From Candidatus Margulisiibacteriota bacterium (GTDB lineage: Bacteria > Margulisbacteria > Riflemargulisbacteria > GWF2-35-9), in NCBI GenBank assembly GCA_028715625.1, contig JAQURL010000007.1, positions 1 to 59,337 of the forward strand: DNA of 59,337 nucleotides, written 5' to 3'. Below are positions 17,613 through 27,028 of the stretch, piece after piece. The position numbers and the translations under genes were made by a program. The number at the start of each line of letters is the position of its first letter. The first letter of the stretch is position 1. The notes beneath the pieces were generated by a model. That model saw nothing but the letters and a program-made list of their open reading frames with translations. It did no database searches and was not told where the DNA came from.

Positions 17613-18712
17613 TTGATCACCTCAGTGTAAAAGGCGTAATATTTTTTTGCGATGTTCGGCCAGGAAAAAAGGTCCAGTACATGTTGTCTGGCAGCAGGCT
17701 TTTTATTTTGCCATGTTTCCCAGTTTTTTTTGTATTCGGTTATTTTATTGAGCATATCCTGAATATTTCCTTCTTCAAAGATAAGGCCGTAATCACTGGT
17801 GATTTCCGGAATAGAACCTGATTTTGACCCTAAGGTTGTTGTGCCGCAGGCAAATGCTTCTATTATTATACGCCCAAATTGTTCCTTCCATCCAGTCGTA
17901 GTTCTGGAAGGAACGACAAGGAGGTCTAGGCTGTGATAGAAATTAATCAGTTCAGGAAGCTTGAGCGGACCTTTTAGAACAACTTTTTTTTCCAGATGAT
18001 AATTTTTTATATATTTTTTAAGCCGGCTTTCAGCAGGTCCGGAACCACAAATTGTCAAAACCGCGTTATCCAGTGAAATCATGGCAGTCAGCAGGTCGAA
18101 GACGCCTTTGGCTTCTACCAGACGGCCGGCATAACCGAGTTCCAGCGTCTTGCCGGCGAGTTTTGGTTTGTAAAAAAAGATGTCAGTATCAAGGCCCAGA
18201 CCGAGATTTCTTACTTCACCGTTGTATTTTTTCTGCCTTAGAATAGCCGCCACTTCCTGGCTGCAAACATGTATCCCCTGGATATTTCTGAAATTAAAAT
18301 TTTCAATTAAGTTAAAAGGGAAAGGTAGTTTTTTATAAATATTCTGAGCGCTGTAACAGACTATTTTTGCTTTTAGACGCAATATTTTTTTTAATACGAC
18401 AAGTTGTAAAACCGACAAGCTCCAAGGTTCTTCGAAGATTTCTATAAGGTCAGGCTGGAAAGAAAATAAAGCAGTGAACAATTTGTTTATGTAAAAATAA
18501 AGAGCATTATTGCCTGTAAAAAGTGTTTTCCCTTTGATAATCTTGTAAGTTTTATCTTCAGTTTTTTCTGCGAAGACCTTCCTGGTATTCTCATCCCACC
18601 AGGGGGGCACAAGCAGCATAAGTTGCAAATCCCGACCTTGCTGTAAAAGGTAATGAAGCTGTTTATGATTTTCCTGAAGAACAAAATTATGACCGATAAC
18701 AAATATTTTCAT
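17603..18712 (-). CDS. GT4 family glycosyltransferase
   Basis: This 369-residue protein has a two-Rossmann GT-B layout. The N-terminal half starts MKIFVIGHNFVLQENHKQLH. The C-terminal half has LGYAGRLVEAKGVFDLLTAM and VPSRTTTGWKEQFGRIIIEAFACGT with the E-x7-E pattern of retaining GT4 enzymes. Donor and acceptor are not predictable. The start overlaps the stop of the upstream GT4 gene (ATGA, 18709-18712). Its own last bases contain the GAGGTG ribosome-binding site used by the next gene, so the two are translationally linked. It is soluble or peripherally bound to the inner membrane, as is usual for polysaccharide assembly enzymes. Confidence 0.9.
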   Translation of the reverse strand: MKIFVIGHNFVLQENHKQLHYLLQQGRDLQLMLLVPPWWDENTRKVFAEKTEDKTYKIIKGKTLFTGNNALYFYINKLFTALFSFQPDLIEIFEEPWSLSVLQLVVLKKILRLKAKIVCYSAQNIYKKLPFPFNLIENFNFRNIQGIHVCSQEVAAILRQKKYNGEVRNLGLGLDTDIFFYKPKLAGKTLELGYAGRLVEAKGVFDLLTAMISLDNAVLTICGSGPAESRLKKYIKNYHLEKKVVLKGPLKLPELINFYHSLDLLVVPSRTTTGWKEQFGRIIIEAFACGTTTLGSKSGSIPEITSDYGLIFEEGNIQDMLNKITEYKKNWETWQNKKPAARQHVLDLFSWPNIAKKYYAFYTEVIKLK

Positions 18713-19800
18713 TGTATTCCCTGATATATTTTTAAGAGCTTTTCTATCATTATATCTAGCGAAAAAAGGGATTTAAATCTTGTGTATCCCTCTTCGCCCA
18801 TTTGTTCTCTGAGATTTTTATCCTCAATCAGTTGTTTGAGGCTGGTCGTCATTTCCTTAATATTATGCACCAGAAATCCGGTTTTGCCATCATCCACAAT
18901 ATCCAGCGGCCCGCCATAAGCATAAGCGATTACGGGCAGCCGGGCAGACATTGCTTCAATGATAGCGAGTCCGAACCCTTCCAGGAGTGTGGGATTAAGA
19001 AATATAGAGGACTGAAAATAATAGGGTATTACATTATTCACAAGACCAGCAAAGATGATAATATCCGTCAGGCCAAGTTCCCGGCATTTCTTTTTTAATA
19101 CTGTTTCCAGTTCTCCTGTTCCGACAATGTTTACTTTAAAGATAAGTCCCTGTTGTTTTAAAGCGGTAAATACCGGAAGTATCTCCTCTATACCTTTTTC
19201 TTTTTGCAAACGGCTGACAATGAGTATATCAGGGATTTTGTTCCTGTTGATATCACCTTTCAGCTCCTCACTGCCGTTAAAGATTACCGTAATCTTTTGT
19301 AGACTTACTTCTTTTCTGTCCAGCATCTGTTTTTTTACTTCGTTAGATATGGCGATGCATTGATCAAAAAAATAAAAGCTGAATTTAAAGATAATTTTAG
19401 CCAGGAATTTTTTGAGAAAATTACTTTGAGAGCTGGCAGGCCTTAAAAAGTGCTGGGTAAATACAAGTCGTTTTATTCCTGCTGGATATTTAAGGAGAGC
19501 GCCGGCTATGGCGGAACCGCCCAGATTGGCATGCAGAACCTGTATTTTGTTGTGGCGAATGCTGACAAGAAGCGTAAGCAGATTTTTGAGAGATAAAACA
19601 GATCCGCTATACTCATAATAAGGTATCTGATTTTCGTTAAGTTTTTGGGCAAAAGAAGGATTTTTATTGAGCCAGACAACAACATTCCAGTCGCTGGTTT
19701 TTAGTCCTTTGGCTGCGTTCAGGATATAACGTTGTACTCCCGCGAATTCCGGCGCGGAATTAATCAGGAAAAGAACCTTATTGGGATTTTGATTGGACAT
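18709..19800 (-). CDS. GT4 family glycosyltransferase
   Basis: This 363-residue protein starts with the N-terminal GT4 fold KVLFLINSAPEFAGVQRYIL, where the Gly in the first loop is followed by a donor/acceptor cleft helix. The C-terminal half contains LIVSRLQKEKGIEEILPVF and NPTLLEGFGLAIIEAMSARLPVIAYAYGGP, the retaining E-x7-E motif. Length is normal. It overlaps the O-antigen ligase gene upstream by 23 bases (19778-19800) and the next GT4 gene by 4 bases. The sugar specificity is unknown. The family also includes enzymes of lipopolysaccharide and capsule assembly, consistent with the cluster. Confidence 0.9.
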   Translation of the reverse strand: MSNQNPNKVLFLINSAPEFAGVQRYILNAAKGLKTSDWNVVVWLNKNPSFAQKLNENQIPYYEYSGSVLSLKNLLTLLVSIRHNKIQVLHANLGGSAIAGALLKYPAGIKRLVFTQHFLRPASSQSNFLKKFLAKIIFKFSFYFFDQCIAISNEVKKQMLDRKEVSLQKITVIFNGSEELKGDINRNKIPDILIVSRLQKEKGIEEILPVFTALKQQGLIFKVNIVGTGELETVLKKKCRELGLTDIIIFAGLVNNVIPYYFQSSIFLNPTLLEGFGLAIIEAMSARLPVIAYAYGGPLDIVDDGKTGFLVHNIKEMTTSLKQLIEDKNLREQMGEEGYTRFKSLFSLDIMIEKLLKIYQGIQ

Positions 19801-21079
19801 TATGAATCAGTTCCTTTTTTTCGATGAGCACAAATATCAGGCTTAAAAAAATCCAGAACAAAGACCCGGTACCCCTTACCCAGAAAACATCAAAAACACC
19901 ATGTGAGAAATAAGCCGTAATGCTGCCGATTAGCCCGATAATAAGGAGTTTGCTTTCTAAAACGGATTGTTTTGGGATAGCCTGTAGCGTTTTTATAAAA
20001 ATGAATAAAATAAAGAAAATAAACGCGGACAGACCTACAATTCCCATTTCAGAAGCAAATCTTAAAAAAACATTGTGCGGGTCGTAGGAAACAAGATAGG
20101 AAGGTCTGTTGCCGATAAATTTTTTGGATGCTTCGTGAAAATTGGCAAAACCCCAACCCAAAATGGGTCGTTCCTGAAAAGCGGCAATGGCAATGCTCCA
20201 ATAGGTTCCTCTTTCCGAGAGGGTATGCTGACTGGTGGCAGCTGAACGAAAACCGGCAGGTAGCAGAAAAATAAAAAGAAGCGCGCCCGCCAATATTACC
20301 AGAATATATCTGAAAAATACTTTTTTACCAAGAAGCAGGCTCACAACTAATGTGCCGGTGAAACCACCGAACCAGGCCCCTCTGGATAAGGAAGCCATTA
20401 GTCCAAGGGTATTCAGGATCACAAACAGCAACCAGTGTTTTTTGCCGCTGGTCATGAATTTCATATATAAATAGGGCAGGGGAAGTACCAGCAATCCTCC
20501 CAAAGCATTTTTATGTAAACCTAAAATATATAAACCTGCTTGTCCGATCTGCAGAAAACGAATAAAAGCATATCCACCTAAAAGAGCTGTGCCGATTGTC
20601 AGAATATTCATGATCAGATCTACGTGTTGCGTATTTTTTATATTATTAAAAAGCATGGTAGTGTAAAGGAAAGCAAAAACCATGTATTGAATAATTTCTT
20701 TAAGTGTACCCGCTTTGTCGCCTGATACAAAAAATGAAGCGACCATAGCCATAAGCAAGACAGTAGAGGCTATGTCTACACTGGGCAAAACAAACTTTTC
20801 TTTGTACAGTAAGGTGCGCAGCAGCCAGGATATCAGGGTTACCAGCATAACCAGGTCCACCAGAGGGACTATAACAGGCCCTATTTGTCTGGCAACAGGA
20901 ATAATGGCCGCGACAGCGATAAGAGTGACGCCAATTTCTATGTTAAAGAAAATAACAAGCAGTCCCCATAACCCAAGAAACCCCAGTAAAACAAGAAGAG
21001 GGGAAAAAGTGGTGAGAAGTAAGCCCAGCACCAACCCAGTCAAAACGTATAAAAAGTAATTAAAATAATTGTCGTGCAT
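19778..21079 (-). CDS. O-antigen ligase / polymerase family membrane protein (Wzy_C)
   Basis: This 433-residue protein has about 11-12 hydrophobic segments and, near residue 330, the Wzy_C motif SYDPHNVFLRFASEMGIVGL, with the conserved His in a periplasmic loop. The same fold serves both O-antigen ligases (WaaL) and Wzy polymerases, and sequence alone does not separate them. Because this locus has an ABC (Wzm/Wzt) exporter rather than a visible Wzx flippase, a ligase or other glycan-transferring role is somewhat more likely. I chose the ATG at 21079 (MHDNYFNYFLYVLTG), which overlaps the preceding GT2 gene by 20 bases. A longer frame to 21175 would add a non-family N-terminus. Confidence 0.88.
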   Translation of the reverse strand: MHDNYFNYFLYVLTGLVLGLLLTTFSPLLVLLGFLGLWGLLVIFFNIEIGVTLIAVAAIIPVARQIGPVIVPLVDLVMLVTLISWLLRTLLYKEKFVLPSVDIASTVLLMAMVASFFVSGDKAGTLKEIIQYMVFAFLYTTMLFNNIKNTQHVDLIMNILTIGTALLGGYAFIRFLQIGQAGLYILGLHKNALGGLLVLPLPYLYMKFMTSGKKHWLLFVILNTLGLMASLSRGAWFGGFTGTLVVSLLLGKKVFFRYILVILAGALLFIFLLPAGFRSAATSQHTLSERGTYWSIAIAAFQERPILGWGFANFHEASKKFIGNRPSYLVSYDPHNVFLRFASEMGIVGLSAFIFFILFIFIKTLQAIPKQSVLESKLLIIGLIGSITAYFSHGVFDVFWVRGTGSLFWIFLSLIFVLIEKKELIHNVQSKSQ

Positions 21080-21980
21080 AAAAAGAGATGATTTGATTGT
21101 GGAAACGAATTTTTTTAAAGTTGAGCTTAAAGGAAAGCGCAATATTACGCAGAAAATACCCTTTGATCTTAACAATCAGAAAGAACTTTAATCCCCAATT
21201 GCCATAATGTTTGCGGTGATATATAACCTGGCTGAGAAAGAACAGTGGGTTAAAATCAGCCTGGTCTTTCCAACTGCCTTTACCCAGATGAATAATATCT
21301 CCGGCAGGCAAAAAATAGGAACGGAAGCCTTTTTTATATAAACGGAATGCCAGATCGGCCTCTTCAGCGTACATGAAGAATTTTTCATCAAAACCTTGCA
21401 TGGTATTAAATAGAAGTTTGTCTATAAGGAAACATGCTCCGCTTAAATAATCAACCTGTTTCATATCACTATAGGTAAACTTGCGGTAATCACCGAAAAA
21501 TTTGCTCCGAGGGAAAAGGTTGCACAGGAAAAAACTTTCACAAAAAGCTCTCCATAAAGTTGGAAATCTGAAAACAGATTCTTGCAGGGAATGATCTTTG
21601 TTGCGCAATCGCGGTCCGATAATCCCGATTTTTTTATTACTTTCCATCACTACTATTAAAGATTTCAGAAAGGGCTTGGTTATCAGGGTGTCACTGTTTA
21701 GAAATAACAGATATTGTCCGGTAGCTGTCTGTGCTGCTTTATTATTGCCACCGGCAAAACCCAGGTTTTTTGAACTTTCCACCACAACAATCTGCGGATA
21801 AGTATCTTTTATAAGCTGTATACTTTGGTCCTGTGAGTAATTATCGAGCACAATAATTTCGTAAGTTATTTTGTTTTCATAAGCATAAAGCGATTTTATG
21901 CAATCAATTACAAGCTGCGGGGTTTTATAGTTGACAATAATAATAGAGACCAGCGGAGTAGTTTTTTGCTCTGGGCTCAT
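21060..21980 (-). CDS. GT2 glycosyltransferase (rhamnosyltransferase-like)
   Basis: This 306-residue GT-A fold enzyme starts with VSIIIVNYKTPQLVIDCIKSL, followed by NLGFAGGNNKA, a DxD-type site in LLFLNSDTLI and the acceptor-side motif FFMYAEEADLAFRLYKKG. The pattern matches the WbbL/rhamnosyltransferase-like GT2 group of inverting enzymes. The actual sugar is not certain. A basic amphipathic C-terminus (about residues 270-306, FKLNFKKIRFHNQ) may bind the inner membrane. It lies 3 bases after the acyltransferase gene and overlaps the ligase gene by 20 bases. Confidence 0.9.
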   Translation of the reverse strand: MSPEQKTTPLVSIIIVNYKTPQLVIDCIKSLYAYENKITYEIIVLDNYSQDQSIQLIKDTYPQIVVVESSKNLGFAGGNNKAAQTATGQYLLFLNSDTLITKPFLKSLIVVMESNKKIGIIGPRLRNKDHSLQESVFRFPTLWRAFCESFFLCNLFPRSKFFGDYRKFTYSDMKQVDYLSGACFLIDKLLFNTMQGFDEKFFMYAEEADLAFRLYKKGFRSYFLPAGDIIHLGKGSWKDQADFNPLFFLSQVIYHRKHYGNWGLKFFLIVKIKGYFLRNIALSFKLNFKKIRFHNQIISFYARQLF

Positions 21981-21983
21981 AAC

Positions 21984-22523
21984 CTAATATTCCTTTATTG
22001 GTTTGGCTGGAGCTCCAACCACTACAGTTCTGGCCGGTACATCTTTGGTTACAACCGAATTCGCGCCGATTATTGCATCGGATTGGATTCGGATGCCCTT
22101 ATTGATAGTGGATTTTGCTCCAACCCAGACATTGTCTTCAATAAGCGTGGGCAATGAAACCGAACCTCGTTCATTCAGCGGTTTTTCAGGATGATTTTGA
22201 TAATTATGGTCTGTGTCGCGAATGGAAACATATTCGGCAATCATTGTATGTTGTCCGATCCTAACCTGCTTACCGGCCATTATTGTTACTCCATGGGCGA
22301 TAAAAACATGATCTTCGATCTCCAGAACACCTTCACCTTGCGCTGCAATTACCGTGAAACGACGGATTTCTACATTCTTTCCAATAATTATTTTTGAACC
22401 TGGTTCAACTATCCATTGAACGTTACGATCAATTTTTACAAATCCCCGAAGCTGAATTCTTTTATTAAAAAGGATAAGAAAATAACGCCAGGCCCAACCT
22501 AATTTTTGAATAAAGTTTTTCAT
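21984..22523 (-). CDS. Left-handed beta-helix acyltransferase (hexapeptide repeat)
   Basis: This 179-residue protein has repeated hexapeptides with Ile, Val or Leu at every sixth place (for example GKNVEIRRFTVIAAQGEGVL, NVWVGAKSTINKGIRI, IIGANSVVTKDVP). It ends with the VVGAPAKPI motif typical of WbbJ/maa-type sugar O-acetyltransferases. Such enzymes form trimers and use acetyl-CoA or a similar donor. The His in ADYVSIRDTDHNY-like sequence (RDTDHNYQNHP) is the probable catalytic base. The neighbouring glycosyltransferases suggest that it acylates a sugar in the surface polysaccharide. It is separated by 3 bases from both neighbours. Confidence 0.88.
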   Translation of the reverse strand: MKNFIQKLGWAWRYFLILFNKRIQLRGFVKIDRNVQWIVEPGSKIIIGKNVEIRRFTVIAAQGEGVLEIEDHVFIAHGVTIMAGKQVRIGQHTMIAEYVSIRDTDHNYQNHPEKPLNERGSVSLPTLIEDNVWVGAKSTINKGIRIQSDAIIGANSVVTKDVPARTVVVGAPAKPIKEY

Positions 22524-22526
22524 CTT

Positions 22527-24722
22527 TTATATATTATATAATAATCGTTTTACCTCTTCATATCTACTGTCCCAGGAATTCTTTTCCGCTTCCCTTAACC
22601 TTTTATCAAGAAATAAAGGTATTTTATTATTCAAATGATCGTTAATTGCCTGCTTGAAAGTCTGATTGTCTGACACCACGGAAAAAAGTTCCCTGAAGTC
22701 CGTGAAGCCGCTTACAGAAGTGCTGATGACCGGCTTTGAGGAACAGAGATATTCATATTGTTTTATTGGATCAAGACTTTGCGTAAAATCAGTCATTAAA
22801 TGCGGAACGATTAGGATATCCGCGGAGTTTTGATATTTTGGAATATCCTGATAGGCAACAGGGCCTAAAAGAAAGATATTCGAGTATAAATTTATTTTTT
22901 TTAGGGATTCCTGCAGCAAATATATAGGCCCGACAAAGACAAAAGAACAGTCAGGGAACGAAGTAGCGCAATCCAGTACGAGGGGCAGGTCAATTCGCTC
23001 TTCATGTACAGTCCCAGTATACATTAAAACAGGTTTTTTCATGGGCATGTCTATAGTTTCATTTGTTTGATATGCAAATAAATCCACGCCATTTTTTATT
23101 AGAGTAGTTTTTTCATTATAAGATTTTTTAGTTTCCTTTAGTACCTGCGAACAGACAATAATTGCGTCAGATTTGTCTGATATATATCTGTCAGCTGCCA
23201 GGACGCGCTCACACTCTTGAAGCTTATAGCGCGCTTTTGTCCAGTCATCAGTGATATCATAGATAATTTTTCGACCAGCCAACTTATCGACAAGGAAATA
23301 CTTGCTGTGATCGTTGATCCATAAAATATCAATCGGTTGTTTGAGAATATTTTTGATTTGGCGAGTATATAACTTTTGATTCCAAAGGCGAGTGGTTTGA
23401 AAACGTTCGGGAAGGAATTTTCGCAGAGAGTAAATATTTATTTGATTAAAATGTCTTAGCCTCGACTTGGGAAATTTATAGAAAGGCACCTCAGGAGTAA
23501 GGAAGGAAACCTTAAAATCCCGCATCATCCGGGCGGCAAAAAATTGGTTTCGTCTCCAGATTTCATCCCAATTCTCCAGTGAGATAAAGACCAGATGCAG
23601 GGGCTTAATTTTTCGGTAGATTTTTATATATTGTTCACTGATATTGTCCCAACTGAAATTTTTGGCGTATTCAATGTTTCCTGTTTCAAAAATCTGATAT
23701 TTACCCAGCATTTCTTCCAATTTTTCTGTAAACTCACCAACATCGGAGGGATCAACAAGCAGGCCGTTTTTACGGTCCGATACAAATTCCGGCGGGCCAC
23801 CTTTATTAGTGGCAAGAATAGCTTTTCCTGCTGCCATGGCCTCAAGGGCAACTATACCGAAAGGTTCATAACGTGATGGCATTACTACAAACATGCTGTT
23901 TTTCATAAAAGAAACTGTTTGCAGACGGTCCAATCTTCCTAAAAGTATTATTTTGGCAGAGAGGTTAAGTTTCATGATTTGATTTGCCAGTTCATTTTCA
24001 CATTCGCCGCTACCGCCTATAAACAGTTTCAGTTCAGGATATTTTTTTTCGATGAGTGAAAAAGCTTTAATCAACAAATCAAAACCTTTATTATAGGTGA
24101 GACGACCTGTAGCGAAAATATAACGATCTGGGACTGGTGTCACAGCAACTTCGAACTCATTCGGTTCAATTCCGTTATATATTACCGAGGACTTGCAGGA
24201 CACATCCAGGTATTGTTCATTTATTTCATCTAATGTTGCTTTGGAACAAGCAGTTACATGATCAGCCTGTTTAAGTCCTTTACGTAGAACTTTGCGTAAA
24301 AAAGAGGAGTCCTGATATATTTGGGTGGAATCCATTACTGTTTCACCCTGTGTGGTAATAAGCAATGGTGTTTTGGTCATACAGGCCAGTATCCGCAGAT
24401 AGTGTAAATGTCCACTGGTGCATTGAATATGAATAATGTCCGGTTTGTGCTTATGATAAAGCCACACGAGTCTTGACATTTCCAACGGGAAAAAAACAGC
24501 GAAACGCAGCATATTATAAATTTTTCTGGCTGGCAAGTGAAAATGGAAACGATATAAGATTATATTGTCGATATTGTCTGTATATCCTGCATTCGGCAGC
24601 TTATGAGTCAAAATCTGGAGGGTAAATCCTTTTTTAACCAGAGTCGCGGCCAGCTTGCGGGTAAGCTCTTCGACTCCACCCAGAGAAGGATAGTAAGCGC
24701 TCGGACATAACCAGATATTCAT
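22527..24722 (-). CDS. Tandem two-domain glycosyltransferase (GT4 + GT4-like)
   Basis: This 731-residue protein is twice the length of its neighbours and contains two glycosyltransferases. Residues 1 to about 375 form a GT4 enzyme (PSLGGVEELTRKLAATL; ATGRLTYNKGFDLLIKAFS; MPSRYEPFGIVALEAMAAGK). Residues about 380-731 form a second GT-B protein (LVFISLENWDEIWRRNQFFA; MYTGTVHEERIDLPLVLDC; QYEYLCSSKPVIST) that resembles TuaH-like enzymes of teichuronic acid synthesis. There is no stop or obvious linker loss between the parts, so a single two-step enzyme is likely. The start overlaps the next upstream gene by 4 bases (ATGA, 24719-24722). Confidence 0.88.
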   Translation of the reverse strand: MNIWLCPSAYYPSLGGVEELTRKLAATLVKKGFTLQILTHKLPNAGYTDNIDNIILYRFHFHLPARKIYNMLRFAVFFPLEMSRLVWLYHKHKPDIIHIQCTSGHLHYLRILACMTKTPLLITTQGETVMDSTQIYQDSSFLRKVLRKGLKQADHVTACSKATLDEINEQYLDVSCKSSVIYNGIEPNEFEVAVTPVPDRYIFATGRLTYNKGFDLLIKAFSLIEKKYPELKLFIGGSGECENELANQIMKLNLSAKIILLGRLDRLQTVSFMKNSMFVVMPSRYEPFGIVALEAMAAGKAILATNKGGPPEFVSDRKNGLLVDPSDVGEFTEKLEEMLGKYQIFETGNIEYAKNFSWDNISEQYIKIYRKIKPLHLVFISLENWDEIWRRNQFFAARMMRDFKVSFLTPEVPFYKFPKSRLRHFNQINIYSLRKFLPERFQTTRLWNQKLYTRQIKNILKQPIDILWINDHSKYFLVDKLAGRKIIYDITDDWTKARYKLQECERVLAADRYISDKSDAIIVCSQVLKETKKSYNEKTTLIKNGVDLFAYQTNETIDMPMKKPVLMYTGTVHEERIDLPLVLDCATSFPDCSFVFVGPIYLLQESLKKINLYSNIFLLGPVAYQDIPKYQNSADILIVPHLMTDFTQSLDPIKQYEYLCSSKPVISTSVSGFTDFRELFSVVSDNQTFKQAINDHLNNKIPLFLDKRLREAEKNSWDSRYEEVKRLLYNI

Positions 24723-25789
24723 AATAGATCCTTTAAGCAGGCAAGTAGTTTCTCCCCGCTATTTGTCCAGGTTTTATTTTTAACAAGTTCCAATCCTTTT
24801 TCCGAAAGTTTTTTTGTCCATAATGGATCAGAGAGAAATGCCGATAGTTGTGAGATAAGACTGGAACCGTTTTGCGGGTCAAAGAACAGGGCATTACCTG
24901 CAGATACTTCGGGCAGGGAAGAGGTGTTTGCACAGATTACGGGTAAACCGCAAGCAAACGCTTCCAGAACAGGTAAGCCAAAGCCTTCATAGTAAGACGG
25001 GAAAAGCAGGGCTAAAGCTGCTGAAAGGATTCGGGGGACATCATTATCTTCAATATATCCCAGAGATATAACAGAGTCCGGCAGGTTTTGCGGTTTGTTG
25101 CCAAACAGTACAAGGCCAGGCTTATTGCCGACTTTCCAGTCTGAATAAGTTTTTAGAAGGAAGTTGACATTTTTTCTTAGGGAACTGCCTCCGTATGCAA
25201 CAAAAAATTTCTCCGGGAGCCGGTATTTAGCCTTTATTTTTTCTTGATCGGCTTTGGTATGCGGCTTGAATTTACTTAGGTCACAGCCATTAGGAACAAC
25301 TTTTATCTTTTCCGGATCAAGTTTGAAAAAATTAACCATTTCTTTTTTGGAAAATTCAGAAACAGTCAGTATAAGTCTGCATCTGTTTAACAGTTCCGAA
25401 GTGTAAGCAGGAAACGGTTTTTCACCATCAGGATAGCGAAGAGCAACGGTATCATGTATAAACAATATGTATTTGTCAGGTGCAATATGGCGATTTTCAT
25501 GTAAACCGATTTGTATGAAAAAATCATAAGGTTTCAAAAATAAATTTTCGATGTTCAGTTTAAGTTTATTACTCAGAGAAAAAAATTTTCTTGGTAACGG
25601 ACAAGAGATTGTTTGGAAACCGTATTTTTGCATTTCACTGCAATGGGCTTTCAGAAAGTGTTTACGACCCGCGGCAAAATTTGTTACCTCGATGTTCAGG
25701 CCCTGTAAAGCCCTCATTAATTCAAGAGTAGCATAAGTCATACCAAATTTTTGGCTGGAAATAACATCTATATCAAAAACTATTTTCAT
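24719..25789 (-). CDS. GT4 family glycosyltransferase (mannosyltransferase-like)
   Basis: This 356-residue GT-B enzyme begins MKIVFDIDVISSQKFGMTYA. The C-terminal half has YGGSSLRKNVNFLLKTYSD and LFPSYYEGFGLPVLEAFACGLPVICANTSSLPE, the retaining E-x7-E signature. The pattern is closest to mannosyltransferases such as WbaZ/MtfB-like proteins, but donor specificity cannot be read reliably. It lies between two other GT4 genes, 6 bases after the upstream one and overlapping the downstream one by 4. Confidence 0.88.
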   Translation of the reverse strand: MKIVFDIDVISSQKFGMTYATLELMRALQGLNIEVTNFAAGRKHFLKAHCSEMQKYGFQTISCPLPRKFFSLSNKLKLNIENLFLKPYDFFIQIGLHENRHIAPDKYILFIHDTVALRYPDGEKPFPAYTSELLNRCRLILTVSEFSKKEMVNFFKLDPEKIKVVPNGCDLSKFKPHTKADQEKIKAKYRLPEKFFVAYGGSSLRKNVNFLLKTYSDWKVGNKPGLVLFGNKPQNLPDSVISLGYIEDNDVPRILSAALALLFPSYYEGFGLPVLEAFACGLPVICANTSSLPEVSAGNALFFDPQNGSSLISQLSAFLSDPLWTKKLSEKGLELVKNKTWTNSGEKLLACLKDLL

Positions 25790-25795
25790 TCAGAT

Positions 25796-27028
25796 TTACT
25801 CCGGATCATCCTTGGTTGCTGGGGTGTCGATAAAATCGAAGAGAACTTTATCAAGAATACATTCCTTGTATAATCTTCCCAACAGCAAGTTAGTATTATA
25901 AATATGATACTTGTTTTTAAAGAATTTTAAAGCAGCTGCTTTTTTGTGTTCCAGATAAGACATATCTGTCATTAAATTTAATTTTTTGTAAATCGATTCG
26001 ATGTTTCGAGCCTCGGATATTTCGCCGGCTTCACCATATCCTATCATTTCAGGCATGGCCAGTAAGTCGCTTGTCAGTACCGGTATGCTCATGGACAGAG
26101 CTTCCAGAACAACAAGCGGAAAGCCGTCAGCAACAGTGGGATAAGCAAAAATATCAAACTTGGAGAAATAATCTTTAAGTAACTTTTCTCTGGGAACAAA
26201 ATTCAGCCATTCAATCCGGTAAGGCTCCAGTTCCTTTTTATTAAATAATTGTTCACAACCGATAATAAATAGCTGTAAATTCTTTTTTTCAGGATAAAGT
26301 TTTTTATAGGCCTGAAGTAAATACCAGCCCCCTTTAGCGTAAAAATCTTTGGCAATAAAGCCGATTATTATCTGAGACGGGTCTTTAATTTTATAATTTA
26401 CAGGATAAGATGGAAGTCCGATTGGAATTACCCTGATTTTATCCGGATCGGCCCCTTTTTTCAGATATTCATTTTTTAAAACCTCGGAAAATAATATAAT
26501 TTTTTTTACTTTTTTATAACAGACAGAAGTTTCTATAATATTAAAAATTTTACAGAGACCTTTTTCCATAAATTCCATAACAGTAATACGCCATGCCGGA
26601 TAGTTATGAAAAGTTTCCAGAAATTGCCCAGCAGTGAGAGCATTGCTTATTACTACCGGTGGCACTTTCCCGCTCAGGTTTACAGGGAAGACATGAACAT
26701 GGACCAGATCAAAATGGTTTCTGATATGAAAATACTTCCAGGGATTAGCGAAAAGCCACTGTTTCCGACGAAAAATATTAATTATAGTGATTATCAAAGC
26801 CGGGAAGAAATCCTGAAATATCCAGAATTTGCTATATTTCATGTTTTTCCAGAGAAAGCGCAGTCGTTTGCGTTCAACAATATCTTCATTTTTTAAGGCT
26901 GTTACGTAATCGGTATATTCAATGTCTTCAGGAGGTCGGTTTAAGATTGACTCGGTATAAACAATATCTCCGCAATAGATATCAACATCTCTGACAGGGC
27001 TGATGAGCAAAATTTTATAAGCGCTCAT
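25796..27028 (-). CDS. GT4 family glycosyltransferase
   Basis: This 410-residue protein has the GT-B architecture. Its N-terminal half (KILLISPVRDVDIYCGDIVY) is divergent. The C-terminal half contains IGFIAKDFYAKGGWYLLQAY and KFDIFAYPTVADGFPLVVLEALSMSIPVLTSD, in which the usual E-x7-E site is read as D-G-F-P-L-V-V-L-E. The donor is unknown. The first 14 bases overlap the end of the GT2 gene upstream. It fits the general role of the block in building a complex heteropolysaccharide. Confidence 0.85.
   Translation of the reverse strand: MSAYKILLISPVRDVDIYCGDIVYTESILNRPPEDIEYTDYVTALKNEDIVERKRLRFLWKNMKYSKFWIFQDFFPALIITIINIFRRKQWLFANPWKYFHIRNHFDLVHVHVFPVNLSGKVPPVVISNALTAGQFLETFHNYPAWRITVMEFMEKGLCKIFNIIETSVCYKKVKKIILFSEVLKNEYLKKGADPDKIRVIPIGLPSYPVNYKIKDPSQIIIGFIAKDFYAKGGWYLLQAYKKLYPEKKNLQLFIIGCEQLFNKKELEPYRIEWLNFVPREKLLKDYFSKFDIFAYPTVADGFPLVVLEALSMSIPVLTSDLLAMPEMIGYGEAGEISEARNIESIYKKLNLMTDMSYLEHKKAAALKFFKNKYHIYNTNLLLGRLYKECILDKVLFDFIDTPATKDDPE

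Noticed and set aside
19778-21079. Confident WaaL or Wzy assignment
   Set aside because: The Wzy_C domain and topology do not separate ligase from polymerase without phylogeny or genome context.
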